Below, in pieces: positions 12,232-25,439 of a stretch of DNA of 64,000 bases. Source of the stretch: Aselliscus stoliczkanus (lineage: Eukaryota; Chordata; Mammalia; Chiroptera; Hipposideridae); assembly GCA_033961575.1 (NCBI GenBank), contig CM066739.1, forward strand, positions 70,680,559 through 70,744,558. Direction: 5' to 3'. The notes beneath the pieces are model-generated. The model saw nothing but the letters and a program-made list of their open reading frames with translations, did no database searches and was not told where the DNA came from. The translations under genes and the position numbers were made by a program. Numbering within the stretch: the stretch's first letter is position 1; each line of letters begins with the position of its first letter.

Positions 12232-15200
12232 ATAAGTTTTTCTTAATGAGACATTTCACTACTTCTGGTGTTTTCATGCTTCATGTTTCTTTCTTTTTTA
12301 TTACGATGTATCTTATAACGAAGTCTAGTGCTCAACTATTCCATGTGTACCAGTTTTCTCTTTCCACCTCTATCGCAACAAGTAGAAGACAAAGACGATG
12401 CTTTTTTTTTTTTGGTATGCCTTTAACTTAGTATATTTACATTATTGCCAATCAATTCATGCTAACCAATCAATACATGCTAACCAATCAATACAGTGCA
12501 AACTGGACAGAGAGTTGTTATCTTAAAATCCTCAATACAATGGATTGATAACAAATGCCAGAGACAATAACTTGGTGGATCTAATTTGAACAAATAGTAA
12601 TTTGCAGGTGATACTGCCATTTATTATTCTCACATTTTTCAGAGGAATTCCCATGCTTGTCATACATTTAAATCCCTAGACCTTAAGAAAAAAATTGGCA
12701 AAGGGACTCTTTTGTTTTACTGTAATTGTTATTTCTTCATTCATTTGATACAGTAATCTGCACCTATGAGAATCTGAATACATTCAACACATCCCTACCT
12801 CAGCACATATGAATGGGTCACTTGCTGAATCCCAACCACTGAACAGATACTTTTTTTTCCACAAGAAAGGGAAACAAGTCTCTCTTTTGAGAAATGCATA
12901 ATTTAGCCCAAGAAAGCCTCACACAGCCAATTAACCATAATGCAGTATATTCAGTGATAGTGAAAGAGAATAAAATAGTGCCAGGAAAGGACATAGAAGA
13001 AATCATTTTTACTTCTGGAAAGGGGAGGGTGAGAAGAGAGAAAATGAATCTTTAGTAATGAGGATCAACACAGAGAAAAGCTCAGTGTGAAAATACAGGG
13101 CATATTCAAAGGACTTTTAAGTAGTGGCTGAAGATACATATGGATGGAGGCCAGGGAGTAGATGGCTAGAAGAGAAGAAAAAGTAAGCTGTGTCAGGTTA
13201 TAAGGACTTGTTCCTTATGCAGGTGGGAGTGGGGGTTGGGGGTGGGGAGCAAACATTCACGGACAGATTAAGTCTTCTATTCATGTTTGATCTGCATATG
13301 CAGAAAGATCTAGTGGCAGATAAGGAAGGATTGACAGGGAAGCCCGAAGGGAAATTTTTGTTCTGAACAAGCTAAAAAATTACTGTGCCCGAGTCCAGGC
13401 TGGAATGCAAAGCAGAGGCATTTTAGAGGCAGAATCGGCAGGGATTAACAACCAGTTAGTTGATGTGATGAGTGAAAGGAAGGTTCTAAGATGACCAGAG
13501 ATCCTCGCTTGGGAGATGGTGCTAGCCACTGAACAGGAAACACAAAAGAAGGAATAGTAGCAACAACAAAAAAGACATGAAAGGTTTGAAGTGCTTGAGG
13601 TACAAACAGTTGGAGACACCCAGTGGCCTCCTTAAACACAGATCTAATGCTTTATGGGAAAGAGCAGGAGAGAAAGACTTTAGGGTCAACAGCATAGGGG
13701 TCATGTACTCGACTCTCAAAAATTCAGCCCATACAATCATAAGAACAGCTAATAAATAGTAAGTATATATTAACATTCAAATATGAAATTTTGACTATAA
13801 CATTACTCTATGTAAATTAGACTTCCAGTTGCTTGCAATAACATTTTCAAATATTAAAGGATAAGAGTACAGAGTCCATTTTTCTATCAGGCAAATAATG
13901 TTAATAGACACAACTTCAGCTTTCGTTAGGGACAAATAATGTTAAGAATACAGTTTTCAAAGTAAATAATATTACCTTCAAAATGTTGTGAAAATTTTCA
14001 CCTTGTGCAGTGTTTTTAAAAATGTCATTTCTGGGAAGGATTATGGAGGCTAAATGTATCTCATTATGGTTACGGCTTGGCCCATGGGGGGATGTGGCTC
14101 TACAAATGCACAGAAGTGACTTAAGAAATGTGTGTGGAAACTTGTTATATGATAGGCTCACTAGTGAATTCTAGTTTTCAGATGTTTCCATTTCAATAAA
14201 ACCAAAATGACATTTTTTTCCGAGTACTTCCTCTTTCAAAACCAGAAAATCTTCATTCAAATCGTTGTGACTCACTTAACGCTTACATTCACTAAGATGT
14301 TGATTTTAGAAGTTAGTTTATGCTCAAGATGACTTTTTATAAGTCTTCTTTCTTATAGACAGGATGTCACAGTTTAAAAAGAGTAAATTAGCTTAATCAC
14401 TAAAAGGTTTATATTTGGGTAAGATGTTTACCCCACAACTTTTAGTGGATTCTAAGCCGCAGTTGTGGGGGTTCTGGGGTGGGGGACAATGTTTTCCCAA
14501 TCTTAATTGACACTCTTAAGATGAAACGACAATCAAAGGATCTAGGAAAAACTTATGTCTATGAGAGTATTATCAAAGAACTCACAAATCCCACTCACTT
14601 TCTGATATCTAAGATCTATGAATTAATTTCCCTACCACTCAATTCACTTGATCCAAGAATGTTATCCAAATTAAATTACCTGTAATGTTGAAATAATTTG
14701 CTAAAAAGAGTGTTGGTTTTGCTTTCAAATTAGGAAACACTCAAAAATTTTCTTGGCTCCTATAAGCACTAATTTTAATCTGGCTACATTCAGGATTAAA
14801 GGGCCCACGGGTCTCTTGCTTGTTAAGCACCTACGGTAACTTCTCAGTCCTGGATTCACTCCCAAATCCCATGTCCAATCAGCCATGCCGCCATTTTTTT
14901 TTTCTTTCCACAGACTCCTGAGATGTGGTCTGCAGGATGCTACAACCCACTCTCCCCACTTGGGTTCCTCACCCACTTGGCAGGAATAGTCAGTCACCTC
15001 ATGGCTGTTTTCTTTGTTGCCACCAAAAATATGCACACAAATCCTTTCCATTTTAAGAACTTTCTGGCTCATCATTATAGGTCAGCAGGCACATGGCAAT
15101 AAAAATAGCAAAGGAGGTAGAAGTACAAAGGTTTCAGGGATTTTGTAAACTTTTCTAAGTAGTTAAAATAAGTCTCTTCCTGACTCTCAAAGGATATGTG

Positions 15201-15675
15201 ACGGTGCCATTTTTCTCTGGACTACTTCTCCCTGGTGCTTAAATAAGGAAATCAGCCAAAAACTAATCTAATCTAGCAGATTAAACTACAGATAAAAAAA
15301 AAAAATGTAGCCTAGAAAAGGTTCAGATGGGCCCTGCTGCTCAAAACTCATTTTCTCCCCAGATGGGTTTCCTAAATATTGGAGGGAAGTTGCATTCCCA
15401 CTCCTCATATCTCCACTGACTTAGGACAGGGCTATTAGTAAGATCATTTGTCCATAGACTTAAGCCAGATCTCCAGCTGCCTTTATCAGTAATTAAACTG
15501 ATAATTCAATTGTCATCACTCTCACAGCCTGTTCAGAATTCAAGAATGAAAGACAGGTGTACAGGCTCTCAGAAGTTCCAACAGGAAGTGTCTCCTCTTT
15601 GCAATAGCGAAGCCCTAGTCTCAGTAGGTGAAATGACCTATGTCAGGTCTCACAGGACAGGAGGCAGCAGAGCTA

Positions 15676-15912
15676 TTGTGTTGTCGGAAAAATCATGACG
15701 TATTTTTTCCATGTTTTTCTTTTTTGTTTTGTTTTGTTTTTGTTTTTTTTTGTTTTGTTTTTTTAGAGGGCAGTGTCACTGGCCCTCATATGTGGGACCG
15801 AACCGGGGCCGCTGGCTTCCCAGGCCAGCGCTTAACCACCGCGCCACTTGGCCGGCCCCTTTTCCATGTTTTTCATTGCAAAATTGCGTCATGATTTTCC
15901 CCGACAACCCAA
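15676..15912. mobile_element. Mariner-like MITE split by a SINE
   Basis: The left end is TTGTGTTGTCGGAAAAATCA and the right end is TGATTTTCCCCGACAACCCAA, near-perfect inverted repeats of the element at 20603. A TA precedes the left end (15674-15675); the right flank is CA. The family A SINE at 15720-15859 with its TSD lies in the middle. Without it the MITE would be about 80 bases. The ends resemble Tc1/mariner terminal repeats in size and TA target, but I cannot name the family. Confidence 0.85.
15720..15859 (-). repeat. tRNA-derived SINE, family A short form, nested in a mariner-like MITE
   Basis: The head is well preserved and the A tail is long (mixed T/G run on the plus strand at 15720-15764). 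A 15-base TSD, TTTTCCATGTTTTTC, is at 15705-15719 and 15860-15874. Both copies lie inside the MITE at 15676-15912. Confidence 0.92.
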
Positions 15913-16782
15913 CAGAATCAAACCCAGGCCTGCCAGCTTCTCTCATTGACCTGTTGTCTGTGTCACCTATGATCTCAGTTACTGCCCTGCCCGTCATTTA
16001 TCCACCAGCCTTTTTTTGCCCACACTACCTGGTAGACACCTCGCTAGGGCTGGAAACACTAAATCACACAGGTATGCCTCTTCTCTTCCAGGGTCTTTCC
16101 TAGAAACCAGGTGGGTCTGAAGGTAAGTACCATTTTACCACAAATGCCCTTACCTTGCTTCTGTCCCCTAGTTCCTAGCAGTCGGCCCCATTCTGCCTTA
16201 AAGAACTGGAGGATACAATGCTCTTTCCCTGTAAATTGGATTTTCTTACTCTGTGACGCTCCTGCATCACAGGATACTTATAAAGAAAAAATAAAATAAG
16301 AAGATACATCCTGGGAACCATCCAGCTATTCTGGACTTAGGTTATCAACTCTGTGCCCCTCATCTGGATTTCTAAAATGATATGCGTATTATGAAATATA
16401 GATATAGACATAACTTTGTTCTAAAGAAAATGAGGATCATTTCTTGTATTGGTCTATAAGTGTTTTAGTTTAGCCAGCAAATACAGATTTCAATTTTTTT
16501 TAGTTTGACTTTATTTTTATTAATCAAAGTCACCTTGCCTTACTACGAAGGGAGAGAATAACTTATTTTCTGCTTTAGTAGATTTCTCTTTTTTTATAGT
16601 AAAGCAATTTAACTGAATGAAGTGTTTTCTCCATACCTCAAGAACTAAGAGGCTCCTTTAGTAAGGTTGTAAATTCTGTTTTCTTTTTTACAAATGGAAA
16701 TATGACTTTATGATTAAACGGTAGCTCACCTGCTAAACCAAACTTCTCATATACAATTAGGTCAGAAAAACACAAGGCTAAA

Positions 16783-16784
16783 TA

Positions 16785-16827
<43 letters not shown>

Positions 16828-16828
16828 A
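16783..16828. repeat. (AAAT)n microsatellite
   Basis: About 11 near-perfect AAAT units. Confidence 0.95.
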
Positions 16829-17459
16829 AGTTAATTAAACCTCTCTAGCATTTGAACCTATATTTTGGTATTTTCAATTTCAGCATGCAAGAGGTTGTCC
16901 ATTTCCTGCTAGGTACATGTTTTAAAATTAGGAAAGAACATCTCATGATCATAATGAAAGAAGAATCAACACATTGTCTCACTCAGTCATCCTTTACAAA
17001 GATGGAAATCTGCAGTATATAAGATGTACACAACTTTATCCCCTAAATTACCTTTAAGTCTCAATATAGAGCAATGTGGAATCCTTTCCATTAAACTTAG
17101 TGCAATTTACTGCCTGCCTCCCTAAGCTAGAATTATTGATCACTGAATGTTCTCCTTCTCTTATTTTTCTCCATATGTTTCTACAATATTTCTCTATATC
17201 CATTCTGAATCCTAGAAGTTAAATAACTTCTTAGCTTGTCCCCCGTCTCTAGGACTTCTGAACTATGTGGGTCAAATTCTATTTAATTAATCATGAAGAT
17301 AGCTATCCATTCTCTTGTGAGTTCTCTGAGACTCACTGGCTGAATCAGAGTTTTACCAGACTGCTTGTAGAATTTTCTTATTATCAAACAGAATAACTAC
17401 CAAGAAGAGAAGAATGTTCACCATTTAATTTAATTGTTGTTTCTGGATTTAAAACATTC

Positions 17460-17572
17460 TGTCCCACAGGAATAGGCAATCATCACTAAGTGCTAAGCAC
17501 AGTATCAAATATACAATATGTGCTCAGTAAATATCTGAATGAATGAATGAATGAATGAAATGAATGATTAAT
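17460..17572 (+). mobile_element. L2 LINE 3' tail with GAAT repeat
   Basis: TGCTCAGTAAATATCTGAAT followed by (GAAT)n is the classic L2 terminus. Confidence 0.7.
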
Positions 17573-19601
17573 ATAACACATCTCCCGAGCAGTCATATAA
17601 ACCCTGTCTTATCAATCAAAGCAATTTTTCTGAGCCATTGTGAGTGATGGAGTACTGATAATCCTTCATAAGTTACTTTCCTTGTTATCTACTGAATTCC
17701 TGGACAACTTTTACTCAGTGATCAGCTCAATAATAGCAATTTTATTAATGACTGTCCTCTAACATAGCTGCAAAGCTTTCAGGCAACATCAGGAACTGTT
17801 TTCTCCAGGGTCTCTACTAGAACAAGCTGTCTTAAACAAACAAACAAAAAAATTTGCGATGGGTTTTCAATGGAGATTTATATGTTTTCATGATAAAATC
17901 CCCTTCCACTAATTAAGCAAACTCTGAGCACTCCACTCAATGAGTCATGTTTTCAGTTATAAGGGAAAGGTTACTAAAAACTACATTTCCAATAATGACT
18001 TCGAAAGTATAATTCCAAGAAAATCTAATTCTTAATATGAAGTATACAAATATATTTTTCCCAGTCAAAATTGTGATGATGAATGACTGTGAAAATTTGT
18101 AAAAATTCAGCAAGTGTAAAATACACCAGAAGAACCTTACCTAGGGAAGTCTCAAATTATATTTTGTACACAGAGAAACTTAAGGCACTAAACATGAAGC
18201 CAGTAAACATCTAATAACTACATGAGAGATGAAGAAAATTTTATTATTCAACTAACTATACTAAATTTCACTGATTAAAATTCCAAGAAGATATATTTGG
18301 ATGGCTAAGTAAATTTATGCTAATGTGGAAAATGTGTTTTCATAACATCAACCATGAGTGTTTCTCAGACTATCTAAATTTGGGCGTTTTATTAGAAAAG
18401 TAGGTAATGTGAGCTCACTGCCTTGTGAAACTATAAATTTGCATCCAGCTTTCATTCATTCATATTATCGCTTATAAACCAACGTGGTTTACAAAAAGAA
18501 ATATTGCTACGGACTTCTTCGGGCAGCTTCTGAACAATTTGTAGAATTGTGTTTCTTGGTTTGCATAACCCACTCTGACCCTAACAGTATCTACTAAAGA
18601 TGACACTAGCTTTGAAAAATAATTGTAAATTGTGTTAAATTAGGTAATTCATTTGACTTTTCTTCAATTTTAAAGATTTGCCAACTATTTTTTTTTCTTC
18701 ATCATGGACTTAGAAGATAAGTTGTAAAAGGAGGCCTGAATACGTAGAATTCAATCTTCTAAACATTTCCATATAATTAATATTACTTTTTTGATTTTAA
18801 TGAAGAAGGGCTGATCTAGCACCCAGTCTAAAAGGCAAGTGTGGTTTGGCATCTTATTAACCCCAGACTTCTTATCAAGTAAAAAGCAAAATGATAAAAG
18901 TTAAGAAAGAGAACACAAGAAATCAACAGTTAATTCTCAAATATAATTTTGCCATTTAACTTACCTCTACAAATTTGACTATAAGTCATTATAGGCATTG
19001 CTAAAATCAAGTACATGTTTAGCAAGTACACTTTGCTAAACAATTTAGTTTCTCTCTCCTCATCTTTTAGAAAGGGTTACTCTGCCTGTACCACTCTTAG
19101 TAATAGGGGTCTGTTTGTTCATATGTAAAATAAAAGTGTTGAAATGGCCCTATGGCCCCCTGGGCTTTTTTTTTTTTTTTTTTTTTTTTTTAGCTCTAGA
19201 ACAGTGTACACTGATGAGAAAATAAAAAGGGCCATCAGGAAGGAGCATATACCAATCACTAAGGTAGGCAACCAGCCACTAAAACACATCCCTTGCATAA
19301 ATATAAAATTAAAATTTTCTGGGAGGTCTCTTCCTACAGAAAAATTACTAAGTGTTGAATTCCTCTATTCAGTCACATCCACAGAGAAAACTGAATACAA
19401 TATCTTTTTGTCTTGACTAGTGGTCTCTGAATGCTTTTAACTCAATATGGCCAACAGTGAAAAGTGTTTACATGTGCAAATTTAAATACATATTTATTTA
19501 TGAATTAGAAATGTATTGTGCTCTAATATATGATACCATGAACATTATGACATGTAAAAAATAAAAAGTAAGGATAGAGGTTTAAGAATACACAGAAATA
19601 G

Positions 19602-19744
19602 GGCCGGCCGAGTGGCATGGTGGTTAAGCACTGGCTTGGGATGCCAGCGGCCCCAGTTTGGGTCCCACATATGAGGGCCATTGACACTCGGATCCCACAT
19701 ATGAGGGCCAGTGACACTGCCCTCAAAAGAAAAAAAAGAAAAGC
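19602..19744 (+). repeat. tRNA-derived SINE, family A short form with internal 30-base duplication
   Basis: The head starts GGCCGGCCGAGTGGC and the element ends in an A-rich tail. A 15-base TSD, AATACACAGAAATAG, is at 19587-19601 and 19745-19759. The segment after the B box is repeated in tandem (19661-19690 and 19691-19720), which the other copies here do not show. Confidence 0.92.
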
Positions 19745-20602
19745 AATACACAGAAATAGGAGTTGTCCTGTTTTCTCCCCATGGTAGACAGTCTTCCTGT
19801 ATGGACTTTCTTGCTCATTCCATTGGGGATGAACTGTTTCAGTGTTCTCATCTACAAATGCTACATCATCACTTCTGGCTCTTGAGATGCTGCTAATAAT
19901 TACACCAAGGTTACAACCTGCATCCTAAACATTTATACATCACTTTCCAAAATTGACTCCTTTCCCTTTAATAGCATCACAGTTTGAAGAATATATTCTT
20001 TAACTTGTTTTCAAAGAAGTTCAATACAACAACGTAACTGAGCTCAGATCGAGGTTTGCAGGCTTGGGCAGTGAGTATGCATTATAGACGGTACATTTTC
20101 GTTTTCTTGTGAGAATTATGGCCCAATAGGAAGAGGAGAAGGTTCCAGTTAGAGCAATGCCTTTTGCATTTTTCCCTTGCAAAAATATCAAAATTAAGTG
20201 AGAACACTATCTGTAGTGACATCTAATAGCAAGGGAGAAGATTCTCATGTCAAGAAGTGTTATTTCCCAGATGGGGTACTCGCCTTAACTCAATAATTTT
20301 ACTTTATAGTCACAAAGTACCCAGAAGCAAACGCTATTTTTATATTGAACTATATGAGGCAATTCTTTTCCAAGATCCTTTTTGAAAAAAACAACAACTC
20401 ATAAGTTCTGTGTTTCCAAAGACTTCTGCAAAGGGCACTCATTTCCTATGCCACCTTTCCCACACCGGCCCCCTTGTCCACAGTCTTATTCCGAAAACAT
20501 TCCCTGGGCACAAGGACCTAGCGTGTGAAGACTACAGAACTAGGAACAGGGTTCGAGAGTGTCACTAAGACCAAAAGAGCTATAAAATACATAAATTAAG
20601 TG

Positions 20603-20680
20603 TTGGGCTGTCGGAAAGTCATGACGCATTTTTGCAACAAAAAACAGAAAAAATATGTCATGACTTTTCCGACAACCCAA
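20603..20680. mobile_element. Uninterrupted mariner-like MITE, 78 bases
   Basis: The inverted ends are TTGGGCTGTCGGAAAGTCAT and ATGACTTTTCCGACAACCCAA, with roughly 30-base arms and a short A-rich loop. The right flank is TA and the left flank is TG. It is similar in size and plan to the primate MADE1 element but has different end sequences. It is the same family as the element at 15676. Confidence 0.88.
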
Positions 20681-22863
20681 TAGATAGAGATGAGTCAGCC
20701 AAACAAATGTCAAATTGCCTCTTCCCTATCTTCCTCAGCATTTGTCCCTTTAACCCTATCAAATTCCTTGACTAATTATAATTAGCAAAGTATGTTTCTA
20801 CCATTATTCATTATTTCCTCTGTAAAATTAAAATAATGAATTTAAAGAGGGTTATAGTAAAAATCCTAGTAATACTAAAGTTTTTAGACTGAACCAATGC
20901 CACACAACTATCATTTTATTATCTTGTTCCCAAACAATACGGTGCCATGACGGTCCACACTGATACACATGACATATTTTCATTGGCCTTCTCTATGCAG
21001 GCATTTGAGAATTGCTACTAATAGTCCACATAATCTAGCCAGCTTCAGAGGGTTGATCTCTTAAGGTAAGTTAAAAAAAAATTTTTTTTCATCTTCTACA
21101 AAACCATATAGTAAAAATATCTGTTCTCTTTTTTTCCTAAGTCAGTTTATACTGTGGTTACAAATAGACAACGTTATTTTAGGATTCCACCCACATTTTT
21201 TATTTATTTATAATTTTTGTTTTTCTTCACATCGCAGACCATGTGGGCCATGCACTGGCCTGACACCACCTGCCAATTGTTGAAACTAAGTGCACTGTAA
21301 CATATCACTGAAATGTGCCAAGAGAGGAGGACTTCATATTCTCATTAAAAAAAAAAAAGGATAAATATGTCAGGTGATAGATGTGTTAATTAACTAGATG
21401 GTGGGAATCCTTTCACAATGGATATGTGTATCAAATCACCACAATGTCTATTTTTAATATCTCACAATTTTGCTTGTTGAGGATACCTCAATAAATCTGG
21501 AAAATAGATAAAAACTATGCATTACCATAAAAAATGAAAAATTAAATTTAAAACTACATGCAACACAAGGCTGTTGCCCTAAAAATGGAAGACACATTCC
21601 CTAACATCTATATATTCCACAGTTATTATGAGACCTTGTTAGTTATACTTATAAAGTGGGACAAGAGCCTAGGATTAATATACCACAAGCATAAATGTTA
21701 TCATGACTGTGTCTTATTTTCTCCTGGATGAATGCACTTTCCACCTCTACTTAAGCCAGTTATACATCTTTGATAAGAGGTAGAAACATAAGTGCTTTAG
21801 AACAGAAGCTCTTCGGTAGGGCTACAATGGCCCAAGAGCCTTCTCGCCACATTTTGCTAATTAGAAAACGGAAACATCTCAGCGGTGATACGCCCTCCTC
21901 TGTGCACAGTATTTCTAACCAAAAGCAAAGGTTCACTCATGAAAACTTTCCCGTCTTCAGGATATTATACGCTCCCCAGAAAGGAAGGTTTTGCCAGCTT
22001 AAACTATAATTAACCCATCAGTAAAAACAGGGGAACTATCAGGCTTCTCTAAGATTTCATAGACCTATAGCACATATTTTCTTTTCTAAAAAATATTTAA
22101 ATAAGAAGTTTGAGTCAAGAAAGAACAGGAAAAAGCCAGAAATTAGAACACTCTCCTAAAACTAAATTAGCCTGGTGAGTTTATTCTGGATAATTTAATA
22201 GTACATTCCCACTATAATGTTCAGCATGTTTTTCTAAAACTAAATTGTTTTGAATGGTTTAGATGTTCAGGAGCTGGCCAAAATGATGCAGGATAGAGCA
22301 CTATTAGCTTACTTTTATCACTATTATTATAATTTATTTAAAATTGGAGTTAGAATGATGCTAATTGAATAATATAGTTGTGAAAGAGAGTTGGAATGAT
22401 AGGAATGTAAGACCTAAGAGCTAAAATAATAAAACAAACAGCAAATAAAATAACATATATAGAAATGCAAAAATTTTAAAAGTTAATTTAAAAAATATGG
22501 ACACTTTAGCTCAGGTCAAAAATATTATCCTGAGAATTGATTTACAGATGGAAATTAATGAAGGTAAATATCTTAGAGAAAAGAAGGTTTTAAGAAGCTA
22601 AGAACATCTACTGAAGTTTGTAGCTGTTTTTAAAACTAAGACACAAAAAAGTCCAAGAAAAAAAGAGCAAAGATCTCAAATTCTTGCACTGCTAAAAAAT
22701 TAATAAATAAGAGGTAGATATTTGTTTCTGAAATTAAGGTGCGAATAAATTCTCAATAACCAGAAATTTAAATTTCTTTTATAGAGTAAAAAAATAAATA
22801 AATAAATGCACCCTTCTGCTTACTGCCACCATCATGAAATGACTTTTTTTCTGACTATGTCAC

Positions 22864-23284
22864 TGTTACGGATTAAATTGTGTCTTCCAAAAATATATGT
22901 TGAAGTCCTAATCCCCAGTATTGAACGTGGCTTTATTTGGAAGTAAGGTTCTTACAGACATAATTAGTTAAGATAAACTCATACTGGAGTAGAGTGGGTT
23001 TTTAATCCAATATGACTGGTGTCCTTATAAGAAGAAGAAAATTTGGACATAGTGAGAACGCCATGTGATGATGGCAGCAGAGATGGGAGCAACGCGGCTG
23101 AAAACATGGACTGATGGCTTTCACCAGGAGCTGGAAGGAGGCAAGGAAAGGTTCGACTGGGGTCTCAGAGTGATGATGCTCCTGCTAGCGCCTTGAACTT
23201 GAACTTCTGTGAGAGAATGAATTTGTTTTGTTTAAAGCCACCCATTGTAGTACTTGGTTATGGCAACCTTAGGAAACTAATACA
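22864..23284 (+). mobile_element. MLT1-type MaLR solo LTR
   Basis: It is a complete 421-base LTR with TGTTACGGATTAAATTGTG at the 5' end and GGAAACTAATACA at the 3' end. It contains ATATGTTGAAGTCCTAATC, AATATGACTGGTGTCCTTAT and GTTTAAAGCCACCCA. A 5-base TSD, GTCAC, is at 22859-22863 and 23285-23289. No internal viral region remains. It lies 88 bases downstream (in transcript sense) of the KCNK2 filter-2 exon, in the opposite orientation. Confidence 0.92.
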
Positions 23285-23372
23285 GTCACTGTGCTGTGCT
23301 GAAAACCCAGGTGAAAAGTCTAAGTAAGGGACATGAGTTAGGAGGGCCGTGTTGGTGCCAGAAAAAACTTAC

Positions 23373-23559
23373 CTGCCACGTAGTCACCAAATCCAATGGT
23401 TGTTAAAGTGATAACCACGAAATAAATGGCATCCAGAGCACTCCAGCCCTCTATGTGCTTGAATATGATTGCGGGCAGAGCAACAAAGAGCACACAGCCA
23501 AACAGTATAAATATGATTGTTGAGATGATGCGAATCTTGGTCTGACTCACATTCCACTT
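23373..23559 (-). CDS. KCNK2: KCNK2 (TREK-1) internal exon: M3, pore helix 2, selectivity filter 2
   Basis: This 187-base exon encodes 62 residues plus the first base of a glycine codon (residues 198-259 by my alignment). It starts [10 protein letters not shown] after a CTCTCTCAG acceptor and ends GDYVA-G at GGCAG|GTAAG. In order it holds the end of the M2-M3 loop, the M3 helix ([19 protein letters not shown]), the loop with EGWSALDA, pore helix 2 and the second filter TIGFGD. The Asp after GFG, where filter 1 has Asn, is the usual P1/P2 asymmetry of TREK channels. The reading frame is open and agrees with its neighbours. An old MLT1 LTR ends 88 bases downstream of the donor. Confidence 0.96.
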
Positions 23560-24599
23560 CTGAGAGAGAGAAAGAGTGAGGGAGAAATTGACTGGGAGTA
23601 ATTGATCATTGATATATGCATAAAGCTTACCTATACACACTGTTAGCAAATTAGCAGTGAGAATGTTATTTTACTCCCTTTTACAATTAATTTTCACTTG
23701 TCTTTACTTATAAAAATTGGGTGTAACATAAATAACTCAAAACAATCAATGCTAATAAGTATACCACTTTACTCTTAGATAGCTTTACAACAGGTAAACA
23801 ACTTTGAAAAGTAAACTATCTTTGCCCTGAGAATATGATTTCAATCATTCTTTGTTTACCTGAACAACTTTTGAAATATTTCTATTCTATAGTCATACAA
23901 CTGATTGCGGGCTAAACATAATCTAAGAATACAAAAAATGGAGAAAACTGAACCATGAATTAAATATTTACTACTGATAATTGAAAAAATTATTAATTTC
24001 ATTAAGTCATTTTCCTCTCACTCCTATCACATTTTCCAATCATTATTCAAATGATTAAAGTGTAATATTAACAGACTCAAGGTTCACAGTTGATTCCCAT
24101 GGGAACCAGATAAATTCTCTCTGTCCTATGGCCTTCAACTGTAAAACTAGATATATTAAAGATGAAATGTAGGCAAGGATAAGTCTTCAACACCTCTAAG
24201 CTACAGTTGCCAGCCACATTCTTTGACCTCCTTCTCCTATCAGGATTCTCCATAGAATGACACATTAAGTGAAGTTTTTACATATAGTACTTTATCTCCA
24301 CATCTTCATTTGAGATTAATCACCATATATTTTTCATCTTGAACTAAATATGTCTTATCTACCATGAAAATTATAGGTCACATCCCACCATAGGAGAATC
24401 ACTGGATGTGAGAGTTTGAAGATTTTCCTGAAATAAAGATCTCTGAAGCCACAGAATGGAAAATGAAAATAAAAGTGCCTCTAGGCCACCATCCTTACTT
24501 ATCGCATATGTGAAAGTGAAATGAACTCATGTTGTAAACTTCTCAGAACAGCATTTAGTACTAAACACTGAACCATGACACTGGCATATATTCACTACT

Positions 24600-24700
24600 A
24601 GGGAGTGGAACTTGTTTTATGTGCTGATGTAGACGTAGCATGGAAAAAACTACCCAGCCTCAGTAGGCACCCAACACTTTGCTAAATGAATGAACTGTTC
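24600..24700 (+). mobile_element. Probable L2 LINE 3' tail
   Basis: CCTCAGTAGGCACCCAACAC followed by TGCTAAATGAATGAAC is a diverged L2 end. Confidence 0.45.
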
Positions 24701-25149
24701 AACATTATCAAGCTCATGCCACTAATCTGCCCTCTCAATTACTATAAGCACAAGATCATTTTAATACCCGGAGAAGAAAAGTATAATACCAAAAAAAGGA
24801 TAAAACTTCTGTTTTGGAATAACCATACCTACTATTCTCTAAAAGTAAAAATATTTGAGGATGAACTTTGAACTTGAATACGAAACATAACTAGTGGTAA
24901 AAACTGGAGCTATAATCTAAATCGAAAAACAACAGTCTTAGTTCATCAATAGAGTTAAGTGTAAAATACTTGGTTTAAATTTTTGTGAAACTATAAAGCA
25001 TTATTAAATAATAGATAAAATGCATTTGCAATAGTAGTGACAGCAGTAACAAATTATTTATAATCCCACCCTCTCACACAATCATTTTCTTTTTCCATAA
25101 TTTTCTTCAAGAATAGGATAGAAGCCTGTAGTCATGATATTATTACTAT

Positions 25150-25400
25150 TTTTCACTTAGAATTCTAATAGAAGCCTTTTCCTTTTATTTATTTTTTCTA
25201 TTGAATATAATATAGACATGAACATCTTTATGTATATTACTTTTGGTTCTACTGAATTACACCCCACAAATAATTTCTATCAATGACATTACTGAATTAA
25301 GTTGTCTGATCACCTTTATCATGTTTTCTATATGTTACTATGTCCTTCACAAAAGGGCGATACAAGTTTACATTGTCACCAGCAATGAACAAGGGTAGCA
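25150..25400 (+). mobile_element. Old L1 3' region remnant
   Basis: Blocks CATGAACATCTTTATGTATA and CACAAAAGGGCGATACAAGT ... CATTGTCACCAGCAATGAAC match in order the 3' region of an ancient L1 subfamily as I remember it. The copy is strongly diverged. Confidence 0.6.
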
Positions 25401-25439
25401 CAGCAATTTATAAATAACAAAATATTGTCAGTCATTTAT

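Larger units (their letters stand above)
11833..23372 (-). other. KCNK2: KCNK2 intron, 11,540 bases
   Basis: This intron separates the filter-2 exon from the M4 exon and has GT/AG ends. Identified contents are an Ile-type SINE, two mariner-like MITEs (one split by a SINE), a Ser/Leu-type SINE with an internal duplication, an L2 tail, an AAAT microsatellite and an MLT1 solo LTR. The rest, including 12250-13370, 13620-15670, 15915-16780, 17575-19580, 19765-20600 and 20690-22855, shows only AT-rich unique sequence and short chance ORFs. A T-run occurs at 19168-19191. Confidence 0.85.
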
